A stretch of DNA of 6,295 bases. It comes from Oscillospiraceae bacterium. Lineage in GTDB: Bacteria; Bacillota; Clostridia; Oscillospirales; Ruminococcaceae. Of the stretch, positions 1 through 5,549 are shown in pieces (position 1 is the stretch's first letter; the number at the start of each line of letters is the position of its first letter). The position numbers were made by a program, and so were the translations under genes. A model generated the notes under the pieces. That model did not search any database. It worked only from the letters and a program-made list of their open reading frames with translations, and was not told the DNA's origin. The DNA is taken from assembly GCA_014858325.1 (NCBI GenBank), contig RKCM01000160.1:1-6295 (forward strand), given 5' to 3'.

Positions 1-19
1 ACGAAGTACAGTGCTTTTT

Positions 20-95
<76 letters not shown>

Positions 96-99
96 ATAA

Positions 100-123
100 A
101 TTCCAGAAGCAAGCCTCTGGAAT
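100..123. other. Small hairpin just upstream of the tRNA
   Basis: ATTCCAGA and TCTGGAAT form a perfect 8-bp inverted repeat around an 8-base loop. On the minus strand it ends four bases before the first base of the tRNA. It is not followed by a convincing T run. A processing or spacing structure in the tRNA precursor fits better than a terminator, but the role is inferred only from position. Confidence 0.45.
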
Positions 124-190
124 GGAAAATCTTTAGTGGGAACTTAATCGTCATCGACCATCGCTGTGGGGGTGTGTTTCTGGGTGCATC

Positions 191-215
191 GCGCTCCCAG
201 CTGAGCTAATCCCCC
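191..215 (-). pseudogene. Truncated 5' fragment of a tRNA-Ala gene
   Basis: On the minus strand this stretch repeats the first half of the intact tRNA-Ala. Twenty-five bases (194-218) are identical to 74-98, covering the 5' acceptor strand, most of the D arm and three flanking bases. Two bases of the D loop/stem junction are then missing, although GCTC/GAGC can still pair around a 6-base loop. After the D arm the similarity stops. There is no anticodon stem, T arm or 3' acceptor strand, so it cannot be a working tRNA. It sits about 37 bases downstream of the predicted start site of the consensus promoter, where a functional first tRNA would be expected. It is most simply the remnant of a deleted or partly duplicated tRNA gene. 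Confidence 0.75.
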
Positions 216-258
216 ATATTTTGGGTTTTCTGGGCTGTCGTTCCTGACGACGTATGTT

Positions 259-287
259 ATTATAACAGTCCGAGACCTTTTTGTCAA
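259..287 (-). promoter_or_regulatory. Perfect consensus sigma70/SigA promoter of the tRNA-Ala transcript
   Basis: On the minus strand TTGACA (282-287) is followed by a 17-base spacer and TATAAT (259-264). All twelve consensus bases match, and a TG dinucleotide in the extended -10 position is also present. The predicted start site is near 252-253. From there the transcript begins with a 5-bp hairpin (GTCGT/ACGAC, 237-251) and runs through the truncated tRNA piece into the intact tRNA-Ala. Such ideal promoters are typical of stable RNA genes. Confidence 0.9.
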
Positions 288-311
288 CTGTTTTTTGCAA
301 ATTATTTTTGC

Positions 312-398
312 AGTGTCAAGTGCACCAGCAACTGCAACACGGCCATCTCCACCGTGCTTTCGCTCCTCACCACCCCGCTGTGGTGCCTGATGGTGTGA
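312..398 (+). pseudogene. Possible C-terminal remnant of a membrane permease (AEC-like)
   Basis: In the plus-strand frame ending at TGA 396-398, the last 20 codons (336-395) read NTAISTVLSLLTTPLWCLMV. This is one hydrophobic helix resembling the last membrane segment of auxin-efflux-carrier (AEC) family permeases. No start codon with a ribosome site precedes it, and the frame dissolves into T-rich sequence overlapping the tRNA promoter. The bidirectional terminator begins about 20 bases after the stop, at the right distance to have ended a plus-strand gene. I infer the 3' stub of a lost convergent gene. The match is from memory and short, so chance hydrophobicity is a real alternative. Confidence 0.25.
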
Positions 399-419
399 TC
401 TGCGCAAACCCGATTATGC

Positions 420-459
420 AAAAATGCCCGACGCCTTTTTCCGTGCGCCGGGCATTTTT
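420..459. terminator. Bidirectional intrinsic terminator after the second binding-protein gene
   Basis: AAAAATGCCCG (420-430) pairs with CGGGCATTTTT (449-459). The stem extends inward through GCGC/ACGC, with one pair that is a G-U wobble in minus-strand RNA. The loop is about 10 bases. A-rich and T-rich flanks give a T tract on both strands. On the minus strand the hairpin begins inside the TAA stop codon of the 458-1453 gene. On the plus strand it would end any transcript coming through 312-398. Confidence 0.9.
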
Positions 460-1453
460 ATTGTTCTTCGATGGCTTTTATCCGTTCCAGATACTGCCCG
501 CCGTACTGCTGGTACAGCGGCTGGACCAGCTGACGGAACGCTTCCAGCTCCTCGTCCGAGAGGGAGATCTCCCGGCAGCCGCCTGCCAGCGCGGCGGCAT
601 GGAACTTGCTTTCCTGCTCGGCCCAGAGGGTGCGCTCGTATTGGGCCGACTCCTGCGCACAGGCGCAGAGGGCCTCCCGATATTCCGCCGGGAGCTTGGC
701 CCATGTTTTGCCGCTGGCGATCTGGATCTCCGGCACCCGGCTGTGTTCGTCCACGGTGTAATACTTTGCCACCTTGTAGTGGCCCATACTATAATAGGAA
801 GGCCAGTTGTTCTCCGCCGCGTCGATCTTGCCCGTCTCAAAGGCGGCGTAGACGTCGCTGTAGGCAAAGCTGACCGGCGTGGCCCCCAGCAGACGGATCA
901 GGTCGATGACGATCTGGGAGTCCTGTACCCGGATGGTCTTGCCCCGCAGGTCTCCGAGGCTGCGGATGGGCTGGGTGGAGTAGAAGGACCGGGCCCCGGC
1001 GTCGTACCAGCTCAGGCCCACCATGTCCCGCCCGGCAACCGCCTGCAGAAACGATTCGCCGATGGCTCCATCCAGCACCCGCCACATGTGGGCAGAATCC
1101 CGATAGAGGTAGGGCAGCTGCAAAATGTTCAGCTGCGGCAGATCGTGGGTCAGCACCGAGAGCGACAGCCGCGCAAAGTCCACGCCGCCGATGGTCAGCT
1201 GCTCCCATACTTCCTCCTCGGTGCCGTACACGCCGCTGTCCTTGACCTGCACGAGCACCTTACCCCCGGTCCGCTCCCGGACCAGCTCCGCAAACCGCCT
1301 GGCCCCCTCGGTGGTGGGGTAGCCGTCCGGCTGGTTTTCCGCGTAGGTCAGCACAAAGTCCGGCACCACTGCCGCCTGCTGCTCTCCGCAGCCCGCCAGC
1401 AGTGCCGCCGTCCAGGCCAGCCCGCCCAGTAAAAAGTCCCGCCGCCTGATCAT
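458..1453 (-). CDS. TRAP transporter substrate-binding lipoprotein, DctP family (second binding protein)
   Basis: 331 residues, DctP family of extracellular solute-binding proteins that deliver organic acids to a TRAP membrane pair. The N-terminus has a twin-arginine-like RRRDFL (3-8), a hydrophobic stretch and a lipobox LLAGC with Cys22, so the mature protein should be anchored outside the membrane. Family signatures are DAGARSFY (151-158), TIRVQDS (173-179) with the likely carboxylate-binding Arg175, and DAAENNWPSY (211-220). Start choice: ATG at 1453 follows AGGAGGGGAGGG (1460-1471) at good spacing. An upstream ATG at 1492 would lie upstream of the predicted start site and just beyond the -10 box, has no ribosome site and would bury the signal peptide. 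The gene follows dctM but is separated from it by a terminator and has its own promoter. It differs clearly from the DctP at 3463-4497, with Trp instead of Glu after AENN, so a different ligand is plausible. The substrate is unknown, perhaps a sugar acid. Confidence 0.93.
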   Translation of the reverse strand: MIRRRDFLLGGLAWTAALLAGCGEQQAAVVPDFVLTYAENQPDGYPTTEGARRFAELVRERTGGKVLVQVKDSGVYGTEEEVWEQLTIGGVDFARLSLSVLTHDLPQLNILQLPYLYRDSAHMWRVLDGAIGESFLQAVAGRDMVGLSWYDAGARSFYSTQPIRSLGDLRGKTIRVQDSQIVIDLIRLLGATPVSFAYSDVYAAFETGKIDAAENNWPSYYSMGHYKVAKYYTVDEHSRVPEIQIASGKTWAKLPAEYREALCACAQESAQYERTLWAEQESKFHAAALAGGCREISLSDEELEAFRQLVQPLYQQYGGQYLERIKAIEEQ

Positions 1454-1480
1454 CGTTTTCCCTCCCCTCCTGTTTTTCAC

Positions 1481-1509
1481 AGTATACCGCATTCGGGCGC
1501 GAAAAGCAA
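1481..1509 (-). promoter_or_regulatory. Promoter of the second binding-protein gene
   Basis: On the minus strand TTGCTT (1504-1509) is followed by a 17-base spacer and TATACT (1481-1486, five of six consensus bases). The predicted start near 1474 gives a leader of about 20 bases that carries the ribosome site. The promoter lies immediately downstream of the dctM terminator, so the gene can be expressed on its own. The spacer holds a small inverted repeat (TTCG-CGCC-CGAA), which could be an operator but is too short to claim. Confidence 0.7.
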
Positions 1510-1521
1510 AGGGGCCGATGC

Positions 1522-1567
1522 AAAAACCCCAGCCAACACTCCTGTGCAGAGGAGCGTGGGCTGGGGT
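1522..1567 (-). terminator. Strong intrinsic terminator after dctM
   Basis: On the minus strand ACCCCAGCC (1559-1567) pairs with GGCTGGGGT (1526-1534). After one mismatch, eight more pairs (1550-1557 with 1536-1543, including one G-U) enclose a 6-base loop. The stem is followed directly by TTTTT (1522-1526, sharing one base with the stem). It starts 26 bases after the dctM stop and should end most transcripts of the TRAP operon before the second binding-protein gene. Confidence 0.93.
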
Positions 1568-1593
1568 ACATGGAGAAGAAGAGAATGTCAGGG

Positions 1594-2895
1594 TCAGATC
1601 AGGCCCGTCAGCTGCGGCAGAGTCAGCGAGACGGCCGGGATGTAAGTGACCAGCAGCAGACCGCCGATGATGGCCGCATAATACATGAGCATATAGGGCA
1701 GGATCTTTTCCAGGCTGGTACGGCCCACCTTGATGCCGACAAACAGCGCATTGCCCACCGGGGGCGTGATGTTGCCGATGCAGAGGTTGTACACGAGGAT
1801 CATGCCAAACTGGATGGTGCTCATACCAAAGCTCTGGCAGATGGGCAGAAACAGCGGGGTGAAGATGAGGATGGCCGGGGTCACATCCATAAAGGTGCCG
1901 GACACCAGCAGGATGACGTTCATAATGAGAAGGATGATGTATTTGTTATTGGTCAGGCCCAGCAGCAGGGCGGCAACGGCGTCGGGGATCTGCAAGAAAG
2001 CCATGACCCAGCCCAGAATGTTGGACACGCCCACCAGGAAGACCACCATGCCGGACATCTTGGCGGAATCCACAATGATCTTCCACAGACTCTTCAGGTT
2101 AATTGAGCGGTAGCAGAAAGCCAGAATGAGGGCATAGACCACGGCAATGGCCGAGCCTTCGGTGGCAGAGAAGACGCCGCCCACGATGCCGCCGATGACC
2201 ACGATGATGAGGGAGAGGGAGGGCAGGGCCCGCAGGGTGCAGATGCCCAGGTTCTTCCAATCGAACCGGCCCGGGGTGCCTTGATAGCCCAGCTTTTTGG
2301 CCAGGATGACAGCCACCACAGCGCAGGCCAGCGCCCAGATGATGCCGGGGATGTAACCGGCCATAAACAGCGCGGCCACGGAGGTGCCGCCGGAAGCCAG
2401 TGAGAAGGTGATGAGGGCATTGGACGGGGGGATGAGCAGGCCGGAGCAGGACGAAGCCGCATTGGTGGCGGCGGTGACGGCAGGGTCATAGCCCTGCTCA
2501 TCGGCACCGTCCCGGATCATGGAGCCTACGGCGGCCGCGGCCGCGGAAGCCGAGCCGGAGATGGCACCGAACAGGGCGTTGGTGCCGACGTTGGTGATGA
2601 GCAGCGCACCGGGCAACTTGCCGAGGATGGACATGACGAAATCGACCAGCCGCTTGGCAATGCCGCCCTGATTCATGATGTTGCCCGCGAGGATGAAGAA
2701 GGGGATGGCGGTAAGGCTGAACTTGCTCATGCCCACAAAGGTGCGCTGGGCAGCGGTCAGCACCGCCACGTTCAGGTCGATGGAAGAAAGAATAGCGGTC
2801 AGGGACGAGACCGCAATGGCGTACGAGATGGGCACGCCCAGAAACAGCAGCACCAGCAGGACTGCCAGAATGACGAGTAACGCTTGAATGGCCAC
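1594..2895 (-). CDS. dctM: TRAP transporter large permease, DctM family
   Basis: 433 residues, the usual length for DctM, the large membrane subunit that carries the ion-coupled transport path of tripartite ATP-independent periplasmic (TRAP) transporters. It is hydrophobic throughout, with roughly a dozen membrane segments. Family motifs in order are FGAISGSASAAAAAVGS (109-125), SGLLIPPSNALI (151-162), GVFSATEGSA (240-249), GTFMDVTPAILIFTPLFLPI (333-352) and GNITPPVGNALFVG (374-387). The paired IPPS and TPPVG segments are the inverted-repeat hairpin regions of the family, where sodium and substrate are handled. The start is GTG at 2895, three bases after the dctQ stop. Its ribosome site GGAGG lies inside the last codons of dctQ, which suggests translational coupling. 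A terminator follows. The substrate cannot be told from this subunit; uptake coupled to sodium is inferred from the family. Confidence 0.96.
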   Translation of the reverse strand: MAIQALLVILAVLLVLLFLGVPISYAIAVSSLTAILSSIDLNVAVLTAAQRTFVGMSKFSLTAIPFFILAGNIMNQGGIAKRLVDFVMSILGKLPGALLITNVGTNALFGAISGSASAAAAAVGSMIRDGADEQGYDPAVTAATNAASSCSGLLIPPSNALITFSLASGGTSVAALFMAGYIPGIIWALACAVVAVILAKKLGYQGTPGRFDWKNLGICTLRALPSLSLIIVVIGGIVGGVFSATEGSAIAVVYALILAFCYRSINLKSLWKIIVDSAKMSGMVVFLVGVSNILGWVMAFLQIPDAVAALLLGLTNNKYIILLIMNVILLVSGTFMDVTPAILIFTPLFLPICQSFGMSTIQFGMILVYNLCIGNITPPVGNALFVGIKVGRTSLEKILPYMLMYYAAIIGGLLLVTYIPAVSLTLPQLTGLI

Positions 2896-2898
2896 AGT

Positions 2899-3447
2899 TT
2901 AACCCTCCTTTTTGGCAGCTGCCTGATCGGCTTCCGCTTTGGCGATGGCCTCAGCGGCTTCGTCGGCCACTTCCAGGCTGATGGTGCCTTGGGCGATGCC
3001 GACGATGTTGAGGACGGAATACAGCAGGATGACCACGCCGCAGATGGGCATGGCCCAGTAGAACACGCCCACGGCCACGCCCAGCGAAGAAGTCTGCTGG
3101 CCCATGGCAAGGTTCGAGACCTGAATGCCGCCAAAGACCAGGATGGCGGCAGAGAAGACGAAGGCCACGACCTCCCACAGAATGTGGAAAGCCTTGCGCA
3201 GGGGCGGGTTCATGCGGTCCACGAGGATGGGGATGTTCATGTGGCCCCGCTCGCCGGAAACGATGGTGGCACCAAACAGGGTGCTCCAGCCAAACAGGTA
3301 GCCCACCAGCTCCTCCGACCAGGTGGAGGGAGAATTGAAGATATAGCGCGCAATGACCTGATAGGTGGTCAGGATGACCATGACGGTCATGCTCAGGCCC
3401 GCCAGCAGGTTCAGCGCCTTATTGAGCACGCTTCTGATTTTTTCCAT
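2899..3447 (-). CDS. dctQ: TRAP transporter small permease, DctQ family
   Basis: 182 residues, four predicted membrane helices (about 11-36, 47-66, 86-108 and 124-150). DctQ is the small membrane subunit that pairs with DctM and helps to dock the binding protein. The diagnostic stretch VIARYIFNSPSTWSEEL (31-47) plus GERGHMNI (65-72) is clear. The tail after the last helix (about 158-182) is unusually rich in Ala, Glu and Lys, probably a short charged cytoplasmic helix; I do not know this as a standard DctQ feature. ATG at 3447 follows AAGGAGG that overlaps the TAA of the upstream dctP, with a gap of only 15 bases, so the three genes form one operon. It ends three bases before dctM, and its final codons AAG-GAG-GGT double as the dctM ribosome site. 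Confidence 0.95.
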   Translation of the reverse strand: MEKIRSVLNKALNLLAGLSMTVMVILTTYQVIARYIFNSPSTWSEELVGYLFGWSTLFGATIVSGERGHMNIPILVDRMNPPLRKAFHILWEVVAFVFSAAILVFGGIQVSNLAMGQQTSSLGVAVGVFYWAMPICGVVILLYSVLNIVGIAQGTISLEVADEAAEAIAKAEADQAAAKKEG

Positions 3448-3462
3448 ATTTGCTCTGCCTCC

Positions 3463-4497
3463 TTAATCTGCCTGGTAGGCCGCGTTGTAGTCCTGAATGA
3501 GGTCGTAGATGGGCTGCAGTTCCGGGTTCGCCTTCAGCACAGACGTATGCAGCGGAGCCATGGCCTCCTGGAACGGCGCGGTGTCCGGGTAGAGGAAGTG
3601 GACGTGCTGCTCATTCTCTGCCTTGTCCTTGGCAATGCTCACCGCGTCGGCCCAGGCGTTCTGCTCGGTCTCCTTGACGAGCTCAAAGCCCTCCTCAAAG
3701 ATGAGCCGCTCGTCGTCGGGGAGACCATGCAGAAACTCATAGTTGGCCACCAGCAGGTCGGGCACCATCTGGTGCATATCGTAGGAATAGTATTTGCAGA
3801 TGTCGCCGTGGCCGTTGTCGGTCAGGGCCAGCTCGTTGTTTTCCGCTCCATCCAGAATGCCCGCCTGCAGCGCGGTGTACACATCGCCAAAGCCCATGGG
3901 GGTGGCGGTGCCGCCCAGCAGGCGCATCATCTCCACGTTGGTGGGAGATTGCTGCACCCGGATCTTCAGTCCCTTCAGGTCGGCAGGGGTCTCAACGGGG
4001 GTCTTGACGGTGTAGAAGTTGCGAGTGCCTGCATCCAGCCAGGCCACCGCCTCTAGACCCGCCTTGGAGGTGGTCTTGAAGATGGGGTCGGTCACCTCGG
4101 GGTCGTCCATGGCCTCGTGGTAAGCCTCCACGCTGGAAAAGAGGTACGGCAGATTGAAGATCTGGTACTGGGCGCTGAAGGTCTCCATGATGGCGTTGGA
4201 CGCCACCACAAAATCAATGGCCCCGGTCTGGGTCAGCTGCACCATCTCGGTCTGGCTGCCCAGCAGCTCGCTGGGGTAGATCTCCACCCGGTACTTGTCC
4301 CCCAGCTTTTCGTTGATAAAATCGGCAAAAGCCGCCAGTCCCAGATGGTCCGGGTGGGTCGAAGACTGGACATGGCCGATGCGGATGATCTTGCGGTGGT
4401 CTGTGCCCGTACCGGCGCTGCCGCCGCAGCCTGTCAGCAGCAGACCGCCTGCCAGCGCAGTCGTGCCCATCAGCGACAGGAATTTTCTTCTCTTCAT
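3463..4497 (-). CDS. dctP: TRAP transporter substrate-binding lipoprotein, DctP family (operon binding protein)
   Basis: 344 residues from ATG 4497. It is the extracytoplasmic binding protein of the dctPQM operon, which captures a substrate, probably a carboxylate, and passes it to DctQM. The N-terminus has a twin-arginine-like KRRKFLSLMG, a hydrophobic core and a lipobox LLTGC with Cys24, so a membrane-anchored lipoprotein is expected. Family signatures are LDAGTRNFY (154-162) with an Arg, LKIRVQQS (177-184) with the likely carboxylate-binding Arg180, and DGAENNE (216-222), followed by GHGDICKYY. A TTG at 4500 is in frame one codon earlier, and the ribosome site GGGAGG sits 7 bases from TTG or 10 from ATG; I prefer ATG, but this is not decisive. 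The gene is first in the operon behind a promoter region of about 180 bases. It resembles the protein at 458-1453 in fold motifs but is clearly not a recent duplicate. Confidence 0.95.
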   Translation of the reverse strand: MKRRKFLSLMGTTALAGGLLLTGCGGSAGTGTDHRKIIRIGHVQSSTHPDHLGLAAFADFINEKLGDKYRVEIYPSELLGSQTEMVQLTQTGAIDFVVASNAIMETFSAQYQIFNLPYLFSSVEAYHEAMDDPEVTDPIFKTTSKAGLEAVAWLDAGTRNFYTVKTPVETPADLKGLKIRVQQSPTNVEMMRLLGGTATPMGFGDVYTALQAGILDGAENNELALTDNGHGDICKYYSYDMHQMVPDLLVANYEFLHGLPDDERLIFEEGFELVKETEQNAWADAVSIAKDKAENEQHVHFLYPDTAPFQEAMAPLHTSVLKANPELQPIYDLIQDYNAAYQAD

Positions 4498-4537
4498 CAA
4501 ATTGCGTCCTCCCTTTTATCCTTTGCTTTGTAAAATC

Positions 4538-4566
4538 ATTGTAACAAATCGTACTTTTTTCCGAAA
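4538..4566 (-). promoter_or_regulatory. Probable promoter of the dctPQM operon
   Basis: On the minus strand TACAAT (4538-4543) with an upstream TG (extended -10, TGTTACAAT) is the best -10 box in the AT-rich leader. The predicted start near 4531 leaves a leader of about 34 bases with GGGAGG before dctP. The -35 region is poor (TTCGGA at 16 or TTTCGG at 17 bases). This is what one expects of a promoter that needs an activator such as the adjacent AraC-type regulator. Confidence 0.45.
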
Positions 4567-4673
4567 CGGGATTTTTTTGCGATAGGCAGGACGATTTTGC
4601 TTTTGTTGTATCCAACCACAATTTTCTTCCTGTAAAGACGAAAGAAACTGGCAATTTCGGCTCTAAACAAGCT

Positions 4674-4761
4674 AAAAAATTGAACCCTCTCCGTCGCACT
4701 TCGTGCGCCAGCTCGCCCTTTGGGAGAGGTGGCACGGCGTGAGCCGTGACGGAGAGGGTTC
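4674..4761 (-). terminator. Likely terminator of the two-component operon, formed by the repeat plus a T tract
   Basis: In minus-strand RNA the 14-bp outer stem of the structured repeat (4682-4695 with 4748-4761) is followed after two bases by TTTTTT (4674-4679). It begins 11 bases after the response-regulator stop codon. The geometry fits a terminator recruited from a repeat, although the stem encloses a branched 52-base interior, so efficiency is uncertain. Confidence 0.4.
4682..4761. repeat. 80-base palindromic intergenic element with cruciform potential
   Basis: Perfect 14-base terminal inverted repeats (GAACCCTCTCCGTC and its complement) bound three internal hairpins. These are GCAC-TTC-GTGC (4696-4706), a 12-bp stem with two mismatches around TTT (4707-4718 with 4722-4733), and ACGGC-GTGA-GCCGT (4734-4747). 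The whole can fold as a four-way junction. It codes for nothing recognisable and lies wholly between genes. From memory it is like dispersed intergenic repeats common in Faecalibacterium and relatives; a genome search would settle this. It may be a small non-autonomous mobile element, since the arms look like MITE termini. No clear target-site duplication is visible. Confidence 0.8.
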
Positions 4762-4772
4762 TCTATAGGATC

Positions 4773-5549
4773 TTATTTCTGAAGAAGGGTCCATCGATAT
4801 TCGGAGGGCGTCTGCCCGGTGAGCCGCTTGAAAACGCGGGTGAAGTAGTTGGAGTCGCTGTATCCGCAGGCCGTGCTGATGTCTTTCAGGCTGATGCGGG
4901 GGTCGGCGATGAGCTGCCGGGCCTTTTCCACCCGGTATTCATTGAGGTAGGCCGAAAAATTGACCTTGAAGCACTGCTTGAACAGCTTGCAGAAGTAGGC
5001 GTCGGAGTAGCGCAGCGCCGCCGCCGCGTCCTGCATGGAGATGTCCTCCCGGTAGTGCGCCTCAATAAACGCCTGCACCTGTGCCCGGATGAGGCTGGTG
5101 CGGATGTCAGCGTCTTCTTCCTGTGGGGCGGGAGCCGCGGCTTCCTCTGCCGGGCGGTGGGGCAGCTGCCGGGCTGTCACCTGCCGGATGGCATCTTCCA
5201 CCGCAAATACCAGTTCCTGCTCGTTGTAGGGCTTGAGCAGATAGTCCAGCGCCCGCACCGAGATGGCCTGCTTGGCATAGGAGAATTTATCAAAGCCCGT
5301 CAAAAAGAGGATGCCGCAGCGTTTGTCGGTCTCCCGTATCCTGCGGGCCACCTCCAGCCCGGTCAGGCCCGGCATCTCGATGTCCAAAATCGCCACCTGC
5401 GGGGCTTCCCGCTCAAAAATTTCCACCGCTTCTCTTCCGTTTTTGGCTTCGTACAAAAAGATCAGGTCCCCTAAGTATCGCTGCAGGGTCTTGCAGAGCA
5501 CCTTCCGCTCGATCAGCTCGTCCTCGGCCACCAACACTCTGCATTTCAT
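4773..5549 (-). CDS. Response regulator with AraC-type DNA-binding domain (YesN-like)
   Basis: 258 residues, cytoplasmic transcription regulator. The receiver domain (about 2-122) has the acidic pocket E9-D10-E11, phospho-acceptor Asp56 in LDIEMPG, switch Thr84, Tyr103 and Lys106 in LLKPY. All active-site residues are intact. A Pro/Ala/Glu-rich linker (about 128-148) leads to an AraC-family double helix-turn-helix (about 155-256) with the usual DAYFCKLFKQ and GYSDSNYFTRVFKRLTGQTP signatures. It is shorter than many YesN proteins because the middle region is brief. Start ATG 5549 overlaps the kinase stop as ATGA, with GGAGG seven bases upstream, so translation is coupled to the kinase. The target is probably the divergence-free promoter region of the dctPQM operon immediately downstream, inferred from position. 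Confidence 0.95.
   Translation of the reverse strand: MKCRVLVAEDELIERKVLCKTLQRYLGDLIFLYEAKNGREAVEIFEREAPQVAILDIEMPGLTGLEVARRIRETDKRCGILFLTGFDKFSYAKQAISVRALDYLLKPYNEQELVFAVEDAIRQVTARQLPHRPAEEAAAPAPQEEDADIRTSLIRAQVQAFIEAHYREDISMQDAAAALRYSDAYFCKLFKQCFKVNFSAYLNEYRVEKARQLIADPRISLKDISTACGYSDSNYFTRVFKRLTGQTPSEYRWTLLQK

Noticed and set aside
312..457. Minus-strand frame continuing past the second binding-protein stop into 312-457
   Set aside because: It is in frame after the TAA, but it crosses a strong terminator and has no start or ribosome site. Read-through coding is not supported.
281..1432. Long plus-strand open frame opposite the second binding protein (383 codons)
   Set aside because: Antisense to a convincing lipoprotein gene. 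It starts inside the tRNA promoter region and reads through the two-way terminator, and it has no recognisable domain.
2519..2560. GCGGCC tandem run inside dctM
   Set aside because: It simply encodes the Ala-rich family motif (SASAAAAAV) with GC-rich codons; not an independent repeat.
2884..4056. Long plus-strand open frame opposite dctQ and dctP (390 codons)
   Set aside because: It lies antisense to two genes with clear family motifs. The product is His/Gly/Val-rich with no domain, and there is no ribosome site. It is a product of high GC codon bias on the opposite strand.
4214..4735. Minus-strand frame running from the repeat into dctP in another reading frame
   Set aside because: It starts inside the structured repeat and continues out of frame through dctP, which has full family motifs. 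It is a chance reading frame.
4746..5474. Plus-strand open frame opposite the response regulator
   Set aside because: Shadow of the regulator gene; low-complexity composition and no ribosome site.
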